This document shows positions 40,493 through 47,743 of a DNA stretch of 64,000 nucleotides, piece by piece. Both the position numbers and the translations under genes were made by a program. Within the stretch, counting starts at the first letter, position 1. Each line of letters begins with the position of its first letter. The stretch spans positions 2,538,001-2,602,000 of the forward strand of contig NZ_CP121113.1 of assembly GCF_029581395.1 (NCBI RefSeq). The letters are read 5' to 3'. Source of the stretch: Roseinatronobacter sp. S2 (GTDB taxonomy: Bacteria; Pseudomonadota; Alphaproteobacteria; Rhodobacterales; Rhodobacteraceae). Below the pieces are notes generated by a model, which was not told the DNA's origin, made no database searches, and was given only the letters and a program-made list of their open reading frames with translations.

Positions 40493-41096
40493 CTGGAATA
40501 CCTGTCTGAGGGGGGCGGTGGAGTTTGAACATGGTCACAGGGCCAAGGGTTTCCTGCGCATAAAGCCGGTATCCAAGCCTTTCGTAAAACGGCAGATTGG
40601 CGGGGTTCTCAGTGTCCAGTGCCCAATGCGCAGCCGGGCCATACTGCGCGTGCAATGCCGCCAGAAAGCGTCGCCCCTGCCCTTTGCCGCGCGCCTGATC
40701 AGACAGGCCCAGCAGCGCCAGAAAATGGGATACACCTTCGGGCTGTCCACGCTTGCTTCGCGCGGAATAGGCATTGAGGCGCAACAGAACCCTCAGCGGC
40801 AACCGTAAGAAGGCTGGTAGCGTGCGCAGTACAGCAACTGCCTGCCGGAACGCATCGGGGCGATCCTCAACAAGCGCACACCCCATGATCCGGCCATCGA
40901 CACGCCAGCCCCAGACGGGCTGCCCGGACAAAGCGTGAAGCTGCGTGATGGTTTTCATGATCTGCAAGCACTTTGGCGTCTGGGCCAGAGATGCGGTTGA
41001 TCCGGTGAAATAGGCGAACACCGGATCTTTCGCAAACGCCTCGGTCAGGATGGGCACGGCCTGCGCGGCGGCAACCGGCACCAGTTCACGACTCAT
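40476..41096 (-). CDS. GNAT-family N-acetyltransferase
   Basis: 206 aa from the ATG at 41096, which overlaps the stop of the upstream gene (ATGA). Acetyl-CoA loop DQARGKGQGRRF at about 138-149, and a C-terminal AHWALDTENPANLPFYERLGY typical of the fold. The substrate is unknown. Members next to TetR regulators often act in drug or toxic-metabolite resistance, but that is only context here. Confidence 0.87.
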   Translation of the reverse strand: MSRELVPVAAAQAVPILTEAFAKDPVFAYFTGSTASLAQTPKCLQIMKTITQLHALSGQPVWGWRVDGRIMGCALVEDRPDAFRQAVAVLRTLPAFLRLPLRVLLRLNAYSARSKRGQPEGVSHFLALLGLSDQARGKGQGRRFLAALHAQYGPAAHWALDTENPANLPFYERLGYRLYAQETLGPVTMFKLHRPPQTGIPDENQP

Positions 41097-41647
41097 CCGG
41101 TCACTGCCTTCTGGTGATCGACCGCGAAAGCGTAGCAGACCTTGAAGATGAACAACGCAGACGCCACCAGCCCGACCGGATCGGACACCATCAGCGGAAG
41201 CGCCATCCACCCGATCACCACGATCACGCCTGCAAGCACCCTTTGGTCCTGACGCGCGAACAGGGCGTTCAGCAGGATGGCGCCGCCGATCGTATAGGCC
41301 CATATCACGACATAGGGGGCAAGCGGCAGGTCAAGCAGAGCGGCAAACGCGATCAGGTGGATATGGAGGGCAATGAAGCCCCAGCGATGCAGCGGCCTGA
41401 CCGCGTAGAACGCATTGGTTCCGCGTGTCAGGTTGGCGACCGCCCCGGCGATGATGTCAACGAACAAAATTAGCGCAATGACCTGTCTCCAAAGCGCGAT
41501 GTCATCGCTGATCAGAATATGCTGACCCCAAAGACCAATACCCGCGACGCAGGCCGCAGCCACTGCCAGCAGCGCAAGCGGCGATTGTCTCTCGCCCAGA
41601 ACTTCGTGCAACAGCTTTGGAATTTGGAATGTCACTGTGATCACCAT
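41093..41647 (-). CDS. membrane protein of unknown function in TetR operon
   Basis: 184 aa with about five transmembrane helices (ALLAVAAACVAGIGLWG, VIALILFVDIIAGAVANL, IALHIHLIAFAALL, VIWAYTIGGAILL, LAGVIVVIGWMALPL). I do not recognise a family. It is the first gene of the operon, its ATG lying only six bases from a 14-bp palindrome. No clear Shine-Dalgarno is seen, since the palindrome occupies that place. Confidence 0.7.
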   Translation of the reverse strand: MVITVTFQIPKLLHEVLGERQSPLALLAVAAACVAGIGLWGQHILISDDIALWRQVIALILFVDIIAGAVANLTRGTNAFYAVRPLHRWGFIALHIHLIAFAALLDLPLAPYVVIWAYTIGGAILLNALFARQDQRVLAGVIVVIGWMALPLMVSDPVGLVASALFIFKVCYAFAVDHQKAVTG

Positions 41648-41652
41648 AAAAA

Positions 41653-41666
41653 ACCGGACGTCCGGT
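41653..41666. promoter_or_regulatory. palindromic operator ACCGGACGTCCGGT
   Basis: Perfect 14-bp palindrome ending six bases before the start of the membrane-protein-GNAT-TetR operon. The size and symmetry fit a TetR dimer site, and its place would block ribosome access or transcription elongation. Inference from position only. Confidence 0.7.
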
Positions 41667-41738
41667 ATTTAATGGTTTCAGAATGTAAGGTCAAGCCATT
41701 GCTGAAATGGATGCCCCCCTTGCGCCTACCTATTATAT

Positions 41739-41752
41739 CTGACTAAAGTCAG
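41739..41752. promoter_or_regulatory. inverted repeat CTGACTAAAGTCAG before the MarR-GNAT gene
   Basis: Six-base arms with a 2-bp centre in an AT-rich stretch, 19 bp before the ATG. It is a likely binding site for the MarR-type domain encoded by the gene itself. It lies 72 bp from the TetR palindrome in the same divergent promoter region. Confidence 0.6.
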
Positions 41753-41770
41753 TAATATTGGAGCCATGCC

Positions 41771-42658
41771 ATGACAACAGACCAGATCGCCCGTATCCGC
41801 CGTTTCCAGCGCGCTGTGACCACTGAAATCGGCCTGCTGGACACCTCCTTCCTTGGCCGGGGCCGCCCGCTTGGCCCTGCCCGCGTGCTCAACGCGATTG
41901 GTGGCGGGCGGGCCGAGGTCAGCGGGATACGCGCCTATCTGGGGCTGGATTCCGGGTTGATGAGCCGTTTGTTGCGGGGGTTGGAGGCAGAGGGGCTGAT
42001 CGAAGTTGAGCCCGGCGCGGATGACAGCAGGCGTCGGCGCGTGCGGCTGACAGCCGCAGGCGCGCAGGAATATGCCGCCTATGAGGCGCTGGCCGATGCG
42101 CAGGCCCTTGAGATGCTGGCAAAACACACAGCCCCCGACAAGCTTCTGGCGGCGATGGATATGGTGGCCTCTGCCCTGGGCAAGGACCGCATCACGCTGG
42201 ATGCGGTCGATCCCAGGCACCCGAGCGCGCAGGCCTGCATGAATGCCTATTACGCGGAACTGGCGGCGCGGTTCGAACAGGGGTTTGACGTGGCGCGCTC
42301 CAGCGACCCTGATGCACAGGACATGCGCCCCCCGCGCGGCACCTTCGTGATTGCCACATCGGACGGCCTGCCGCTTGGCTGCGCAGGACTAAAAGGCACG
42401 GACAAGGGCTATGCCGAGGTCAAGCGGCTTTGGGTGTCACCGGCAGCACGCGGGCTGGGGCTGGCGCGGCGGCTGATGCACGCGCTGGAAAACCGCGCGC
42501 GCGACATCGGCGTGGCGGTGCTGCGGCTTGATTCCAACAGTGCATTGCACGAGGCCGTCGCGCTTTATCGCGCAACGGGCTGGGTTGAGATTGCGCGCTT
42601 CAATGACGACCCCTACCCGGATCTGTTCTTTGAAAAGCGGCTGACGGATAAGCGGTGA
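41771..42658 (+). CDS. MarR-GNAT fusion: helix-turn-helix regulator with N-acetyltransferase domain
   Basis: 295 aa with two modules. Residues about 1-145 form a MarR-like winged helix (VLNAIGGGRAEVSGIRAYLG, SGLMSRLLRGLEAEGLIEV). Residues about 150-290 form a GNAT domain with acetyl-CoA loop VSPAARGLGLARRLM and LYRATGWVEIARF. Such fusions are known in actinobacteria and proteobacteria. GGAG lies seven bases upstream of the ATG. Divergent from the TetR operon. Confidence 0.9.
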   Translation: MTTDQIARIRRFQRAVTTEIGLLDTSFLGRGRPLGPARVLNAIGGGRAEVSGIRAYLGLDSGLMSRLLRGLEAEGLIEVEPGADDSRRRRVRLTAAGAQEYAAYEALADAQALEMLAKHTAPDKLLAAMDMVASALGKDRITLDAVDPRHPSAQACMNAYYAELAARFEQGFDVARSSDPDAQDMRPPRGTFVIATSDGLPLGCAGLKGTDKGYAEVKRLWVSPAARGLGLARRLMHALENRARDIGVAVLRLDSNSALHEAVALYRATGWVEIARFNDDPYPDLFFEKRLTDKR

Positions 42659-42760
42659 TGCCCGCAGCGATGCAGCTCTGGGCACATGCTCACCCACCCT
42701 GTCGGGCGAGCAGGGTAAAATCGGCGTTGCGTCGCCGTTGCGGACGGGTAGCTTGGGGGC

Positions 42761-42916
42761 ATGTCCGTGCCCTATTACAGCCAGTTCGAAACCCCTGCCC
42801 TGATCCCCGCCCTTCTGGCCGACGGCTTTGAAACGGGCCTTCCCGGTGATCCGCTCTGGCACCTGTCAGGCGCTGCGGATCAGGCGGAATATGTGACCTG
42901 GGCCGCGAATGTCTGA
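42761..42916 (+). pseudogene. remnant of a C39-like peptidase gene (51 aa)
   Basis: Short frame MSVPYYSQFETPALIPALL... ending TWAANV and a stop. The start (PYYSQFET, DPLWHLSGA) resembles the N-terminus of bacterial C39-family cysteine peptidase proteins, which normally continue with the Cys-containing helix; that part is gone. I call it a truncated remnant from memory of the family, so certainty is limited. It lies between the MarR-GNAT and phzF-like genes on the same strand. Confidence 0.45.
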
Positions 42917-42975
42917 GAATGGCCATTCACCCGCTCACATCACTGGAACAGGCAACCTAAAGGCAAGGAATTCTC

Positions 42976-43788
42976 ATGCGGATGTATCAGGTTGATGCTT
43001 TCGCCGACCGGCTTTTTGCCGGAAATCCCGCCGCTGTTCTTGTGCTGGATGACTGGCTGCCGGATGATCTGATGCTGGCGATCACGCAGGAAAACAACTT
43101 GGCCGAGACAGCTTTTGCCAAACCCCGCACCGACGGGGCATGGGATCTGCGCTGGTTCGCCCCCGCGCATGAGGTGGATTTCTGCGGCCATGCCACCCTT
43201 GCGACAGCGCATGTCCTGTTCACGCAATACGGGGCGTTGGCCACGCTTGTCTTTCACACCCGCGTCGGTGAGCTGCGCGTGTCGAAAGGGGATGGCGGAT
43301 ACCGGCTTGATATCCCGCGCCTGCCGCCTGAGCCTGTCGACACCTTACCGCCTGAACTGGCGGGGATTTTTGCCGCTCCGCCCGTCCGGATCTTCCGCAA
43401 CTTCGAGAATATCTTTGTCGATCTCGGCAGTGCCGATGCCGTGCGCGACCTCATGCCCGACCTTACCGCAATCGCCGGGCTTGGCCCGGTTGGCCTCGTC
43501 GTGACCGGGCAGGAGGCAGAAGGCGCGCGGGCGGATTTCGTTTCGCGCTACTTCGCCCCCGGCGCGGGTATCCCGGAAGATCCGGTCACGGGGTCGATCC
43601 ATGCAACACTTGTGCCCTATTGGGCCGCGAAGCTGGGCCGCGACAGGCTCATGGCCTATCAAGCCTCCAGACGCGGCGGCTGGCTTGACTGTGAGTTGAC
43701 CGCCGACCGGGTTTTTCTGAACGGCCACGCGGTGACCTATATGGAAGCCACCCTTTCCTTGCCGGATGCCACATCGCGGGCCATCTGA
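42976..43788 (+). CDS. PhzF-family isomerase/epimerase-like protein
   Basis: 270 aa, two similar alpha-beta halves of the diaminopimelate-epimerase fold. The conserved catalytic Glu is in ENNLAETAF, and FCGHATLATAHVL and EDPVTGSIHATL are the family glycine-rich turns. PhzF proper makes phenazines, but most members, including this stand-alone one, have unknown substrates. AAGGAA precedes the ATG. It is convergent with the Lrp-type gene. Confidence 0.9.
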   Translation: MRMYQVDAFADRLFAGNPAAVLVLDDWLPDDLMLAITQENNLAETAFAKPRTDGAWDLRWFAPAHEVDFCGHATLATAHVLFTQYGALATLVFHTRVGELRVSKGDGGYRLDIPRLPPEPVDTLPPELAGIFAAPPVRIFRNFENIFVDLGSADAVRDLMPDLTAIAGLGPVGLVVTGQEAEGARADFVSRYFAPGAGIPEDPVTGSIHATLVPYWAAKLGRDRLMAYQASRRGGWLDCELTADRVFLNGHAVTYMEATLSLPDATSRAI

Positions 43789-43839
43789 ACGGCATCCCGG
43801 CGAAGGCTCATCAGGCCGCCAATCCATCCCGTCGCAGGT

Positions 43840-44340
43840 CTACAACGGCTCAGGCACCTCGGGCATCGGCCCGCGTTCAAGATAGGTCCCAAGGGCAACG
43901 TAGCTTTGGGTTGAACGGACGCCCTGCACTTCCTGAATGCGCGACAGAAGCTTCTCAAGGCTGGCAGGGCCAGAGCTGCGGACCTTCAGGATCAGGCAGG
44001 CCGCGCCGGTGACCGTGTGAATTTCCTCCACATCGGCAAGTTCCTTCAGCGCATGGACCGGCTTGGTCATGCCCCAGCCTTCGGTCGTGACATGAATAAA
44101 CGCCAGCAGCGGGCAGCCGATCTTTTCACCGTCAAGCTTTGCGACCGTGCCCTGAATGATGCCGTCGCGGCGCAACCGCCTGACCCGCTCATGCACCGCC
44201 GGGGGTGACAGATGCACCAACTCTGACAGTTCAGCATAGGACCGGTCCGCCCGTTCGGCCAGCAGCCTTAACAGCATTCGGTCCGTCCGGTCGAGGCCCG
44301 AGGGATGTATGCCGTTTTGCCGAATACCATTCGTTTTCAT
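43840..44340 (-). CDS. Lrp/AsnC-family transcriptional regulator
   Basis: About 166 aa. N-terminal winged helix (LDRTDRMLLRLLAERADRSY, LVHLSPPAVHERVRRLRRDG) and C-terminal RAM ligand domain (HALKELADVEEIHTVTGAAC). I place the start at the ATG 44340; ATGs at 44352-44361 are equally open and no clear Shine-Dalgarno decides. It is divergent from an MFS exporter gene, whose regulator it probably is, in the way amino-acid exporters pair with Lrp-type regulators. Confidence 0.88.
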   Translation of the reverse strand: MKTNGIRQNGIHPSGLDRTDRMLLRLLAERADRSYAELSELVHLSPPAVHERVRRLRRDGIIQGTVAKLDGEKIGCPLLAFIHVTTEGWGMTKPVHALKELADVEEIHTVTGAACLILKVRSSGPASLEKLLSRIQEVQGVRSTQSYVALGTYLERGPMPEVPEPL

Positions 44341-44395
44341 CTTTGCCATCATGTTTTTCATTTGCATTGCCCGCGAATCCGGGGCCACTAGCCGT

Positions 44396-45556
44396 ATGAC
44401 ATACCATGAACACGCCATTAATCCGAACAAAATTCAGCACTTTCAGGTCACCGCCCTGCTTGCCGCAGTGTTGCTGGTCGGATCGAATGCGTTCGTTCTC
44501 AGCCCGATCCTGTCAGAGGTTGCGCAAGGGCTGGCGAGCGAACCCTTTCGCATCGCCTGGGCAATCTCGGCTTTCGGGGCGGCCACGGCGGTTTCGGCAC
44601 TGACACTGGCCGGGCTGATCGACCGCATCCCGGCCGGGCGGGTTCTGGGTGGGGCGGCACTGCTGCTGGCACTGGCGCAGGCGTCAAGCGGGCTGAGCCA
44701 GGGATGGCTCTGGCTCTGCCTGTCGCAGGCTGGCGCGGGGGTTGCGGTGGGTATCCTTCTGCCCGGCACCTATGCAACGGCGGTTGCAACGGCCCCGACG
44801 GGGCGCGAGTCTGCGCGCCTTGGGGTCGTGCTGACGGGTTGGGCGCTGTCACTGGTGTTCGCCGTGCCGCTGGCGGCACTGATCACCGAACAGTTCGGCT
44901 GGCGGATGGTCTATGCCCTTCTGTCCGGGCTCTCGGCGCTGGTGGGCCTGTGCCTGATGCTGGCGCTGCGCGGCACGAAAACCGCGGCCCCGTCACGCAC
45001 ACCGCCCTGGCGCGCGGCCCGGTTGCCGGGCGTGCCCTTGCTGCTTGTGGTGATGTTCACCTATATGACGGCGTTCTACGGCAGCTTCGCCTTCTTTGGC
45101 GAAGGCGTGCGCAATGCCTTCGGCCTGTCGGCTTCAGGCACCGGGCTGTTCGTGCTGGCCTATGGGCTGGGGTTTGGTCTGGCGGGGCTGGGGCTGGGCA
45201 TGATCGCACCGCGCATCACCCGCACCTATGTCCTGCTGGCCCTGTCCGGTATCGCGGCCAGTTATGCGGGCTGGCACGTTGCGCTGGCAACGCCGGTGCT
45301 GGCTTTCGCGGCCGCCATGATCTGGGGTATTCTCAACCAGCTTGGGTTGAACGCGCTGATGATCGTTCTGAACCGGCATGCAACACAGGCGCGCGGGGCC
45401 GTGATGGGGCTGAACAGCGCCGTGACCTATTCGGCGGTTTTTGCCGGGCCGCTTGTCATGGGGCCAATCTATGCAGGATTTGGCTTTGCGGCCGTCTCCA
45501 TTTTTGCCGCGGCCTTGATTGTTGCGGGGGCGGTTGTCAGTCGAAAGGCGATATAG
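44396..45556 (+). CDS. MFS transporter
   Basis: 386 aa, twelve hydrophobic segments in two sets of six. The start at 44396 (MTYHEHAINPNKIQHF) fits the family; the open frame upstream overlaps the Lrp gene and is not used. The ALTLAGLIDRIPAGRVLGG loop is the usual MFS motif-A region between helices 2 and 3 in variant form. Probably a proton-driven exporter of a small molecule, perhaps an amino acid or drug. Only 55 bp separate it from the Lrp-type start. Confidence 0.85.
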   Translation: MTYHEHAINPNKIQHFQVTALLAAVLLVGSNAFVLSPILSEVAQGLASEPFRIAWAISAFGAATAVSALTLAGLIDRIPAGRVLGGAALLLALAQASSGLSQGWLWLCLSQAGAGVAVGILLPGTYATAVATAPTGRESARLGVVLTGWALSLVFAVPLAALITEQFGWRMVYALLSGLSALVGLCLMLALRGTKTAAPSRTPPWRAARLPGVPLLLVVMFTYMTAFYGSFAFFGEGVRNAFGLSASGTGLFVLAYGLGFGLAGLGLGMIAPRITRTYVLLALSGIAASYAGWHVALATPVLAFAAAMIWGILNQLGLNALMIVLNRHATQARGAVMGLNSAVTYSAVFAGPLVMGPIYAGFGFAAVSIFAAALIVAGAVVSRKAI

Positions 45557-45672
45557 TGGCTTTACGGCTTCATTGACGTTCCGGCCTGCTATTCTGAAAC
45601 TCGCCCCTGTCGGAGATGACGATGATCGTTCAAGCCTGCATCAAGGCCGGGGCGGCGGATGCCCCCCACCGG

Positions 45673-45873
45673 TCACGCGCTTTTCACCGCTGCGTCCGGC
45701 GCCCGGAACGCCCAACGGGCGAAGCTCTCATCTGAGATTGACCGGATATCAGCGCCAACCGCCGCCGTGGCTAACACCGCAAAAACAAGCCGCCCCAGCA
45801 AAACACCACTGACATCGGCACCAAGTGCCATGACGATCAGCGTGTCCTCGATGATGCTATGCGCGAACCCCAA
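45673..45873 (-). pseudogene. fragment of a nucleoside-recognition-domain membrane protein
   Basis: 66 codons reading FAHSIIEDTLIVMALGADVSGVLLGRLVFAVLAT, which resembles part of the nucleoside-recognition (Gate) membrane family, where the HxxxED turn is typical. The frame stops on both sides and the rest of the gene is absent. Identification is from memory of the motif. Confidence 0.5.
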
Positions 45874-45915
45874 AAAACCATGGGATCAAACACCTAGAGG
45901 GTGCAGAGTTTCCGG

Positions 45916-46129
45916 TCATGAACCATCTCCTTCAGCATCGGGAAATTCCCGCGCGAGCAACTCGCGCAGCATGTCGGCGACGGTCATGCCGCGCTGGGGT
46001 GATGTCTATGGTCAACCGCGCAGTGAAGTCTACAGCCTTTCGGTTAAGTGCCATATCACCGGTCCTGATCCAGCCATCGGGGCCGATCGGTCGCGTTGCA
46101 AAGCCGCGTTTCTCCATGTTCAGCGTCAT
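45916..46129 (-). pseudogene. plasmid-type ribbon-helix-helix (ParG-like) protein, frameshifted
   Basis: From the ATG at 46129 the frame reads MTLNMEKRGF ... VDFTARLTIDITPA and then leaves frame. In the next frame GMTVADMLRELLAREFPDAEGDGS follows up to the TGA at 45916. Together they give a beta-strand plus two helices like ParG or other plasmid ribbon-helix-helix DNA-binding proteins, with a small deletion at the joint. The total length of 214 nt is not divisible by three, which confirms the frameshift. It directly follows the replication-initiator fragment, as in a plasmid maintenance module. Confidence 0.6.
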
Positions 46130-46530
46130 GGAACCGTCGTGGACTGCAGCCGGTCAAGAGCAGCCTTCAGGCGTTGGTAATCACGCGAACCGGTCCCGCG
46201 CCCGACATAGGTATGGATTCGGAATGGTGCCGCCGTCATAAGCTTCGACGTGCGAAGCCCGTCATCGCGCACCTCGACGATCTGGCTTGCCGCCCGGATC
46301 AGTATGTCCGCGTCCCAAATGGTGGCCATGCCATGATCCGGGACGGGTTCGACCCGGAGAGAGACACTGCCAGCTTCGACGTCGATCGGCGCAATGCGCT
46401 TTGATTTGGCGAGGGAAAAGAAGGGATAGGCCATGAGATCCTGCGTGTCTCGCGGCGCGAAATCGCCCGGGAGCGCCTTGAACAGCTCAAGCTGTCCACG
46501 CTCGGAACGAGATTGATGTCGTGCCCTCAT
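46126..46530 (-). pseudogene. plasmid replication initiator protein A (RPA), C-terminally truncated
   Basis: 134 aa matching the first half of the RPA-family plasmid initiator (about 290 aa): GQLELFKALPGDFAPRDTQD, MAYPFFSLAKSKRIAPID, GMATIWDADILIRAASQI and the helix YVGRGTGSRDYQRLKAAL. The frame ends at 46126 just after RLQST, and its stop overlaps the start of the ribbon-helix-helix gene. The second winged-helix half is missing, so it cannot start replication. It marks plasmid-derived DNA in this island. Confidence 0.82.
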
Positions 46531-46742
46531 GAAAAAACCGGTCTGTCGTCAGCGCATGCAGCGACCGGATTGTAGAGCGTTCGGGAGCGGCTGACGCTTG
46601 GCTGGCAACACCCGCCCACGCGGATCGGAGGTTGAGGTGACTGCCGCTATGACACCGCCAGGAACTAAAGCAGGCCTTGTGAAAAGGCCTTGTATCTTCG
46701 TCGGGTCTATGGATTTCTCGAACCAACGACAGGAGAAACGTG

Positions 46743-47381
46743 ATGTCTTTTGAACTATGGCTGGCCTTTGCGGCAGCATCTGCGGTTTTGCTGGCCATTC
46801 CCGGCCCTACGATCCTGCTGGTAATCTCCTATGCGCTCGGACATGGCAGGAAGGCGGCACGCGCAACAGTTGCAGGCGTTGCGCTTGGTGATTTTACTGC
46901 CATGACGGCGTCCATGCTCGGCCTCGGGGTGCTGCTTGCGACCTCGGCCACCTTGTTCACTGTGTTGAAATGGATCGGGGCAGCCTATCTGATCTACCTT
47001 GGCATAAAGCTTTGGCGGGCACCGGTGTCGAGCGGTCATGCCAGCGCGGATACCGAGAACCTGCCGAAAGAACGGCCGCTGCGGATTTTCCTGCACACCT
47101 ATGTCGTCACGGCACTCAACCCGAAAAGCATCATTTTCTTCGTGGCCTTCCTGCCCCAGTTCATGAGCCCGGCGCAGCCCTTGCTGCCCCAGATGGTCAT
47201 TTTCGAGACAACGTTTCTGCTTCTGGCGACCCTGAATGCGGCGTTCTACGCGTTGCTGGCATCGATGGCCCGCAAATCGATCCGCAAGCCCAGCGTACAG
47301 CGGGCAGTCAACCGCGTTGGTGGCTCGCTGATGATTGGCGCAGGCGCATTGGCAGCAGGCTGGAAGCGGGCCGCAGCCTGA
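46743..47381 (+). CDS. LysE/RhtB-family amino-acid exporter
   Basis: 212 aa with six transmembrane helices. The signature near the N-terminus, LAIPGPTILLVISYALGHGRKAA with the conserved PGP (broken as IPGPTILLVISYALGHGR), and the C-terminal ALNPKSIIFFVAFLPQF are typical of LysE/RhtB. The ATG at 46743 has CAGGAGA upstream; a GTG one codon earlier is less likely. Exports an amino acid or analogue; the substrate is not predictable. No regulator gene is adjacent. Confidence 0.9.
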   Translation: MSFELWLAFAAASAVLLAIPGPTILLVISYALGHGRKAARATVAGVALGDFTAMTASMLGLGVLLATSATLFTVLKWIGAAYLIYLGIKLWRAPVSSGHASADTENLPKERPLRIFLHTYVVTALNPKSIIFFVAFLPQFMSPAQPLLPQMVIFETTFLLLATLNAAFYALLASMARKSIRKPSVQRAVNRVGGSLMIGAGALAAGWKRAAA

Positions 47382-47743
47382 CATCGGGGCGAAGCTGAGA
47401 TATCATAGGATACCCCAAACGCGCCTGCTCACCTGCGCAAAGCTCCGGTGGACGTCCATTCCGACCAATCTCATCCTACGCTCTCCCAGCTATTTCCAGG
47501 GGAGAGCGCGGGCGCGCGCGACATCTATGGATACGCGCTCTCGGCGCACACGGGCTGGTCGCAGGGGCGGTCAGATAACAACGCGAGCTCGCAGCTCATA
47601 GTCAATTCGGCCTGCCGGCTTCTTCTCACTCCGGCGCCCCTGTCCCGATACACCAGCCAACCACGATCGATGTCAGACCGGGCCCGCAATCGAAGTGCCA
47701 AGAACAGCATGCCCGATAACAATGCAGCTGAACGATCGGACCG
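47382..47743. other. intergenic region, nothing recognised
   Basis: About 360 bp between the convergent LysE-type and helicase-nuclease genes. I see no supported gene, terminator or repeat. Confidence 0.4.

Noticed and set aside
41653..41752. Possible attachment site, because two palindromes lie close together
   Set aside because: Each palindrome has a regulator gene next to it, so operators are the simpler reading, and no direct repeat frames the region.
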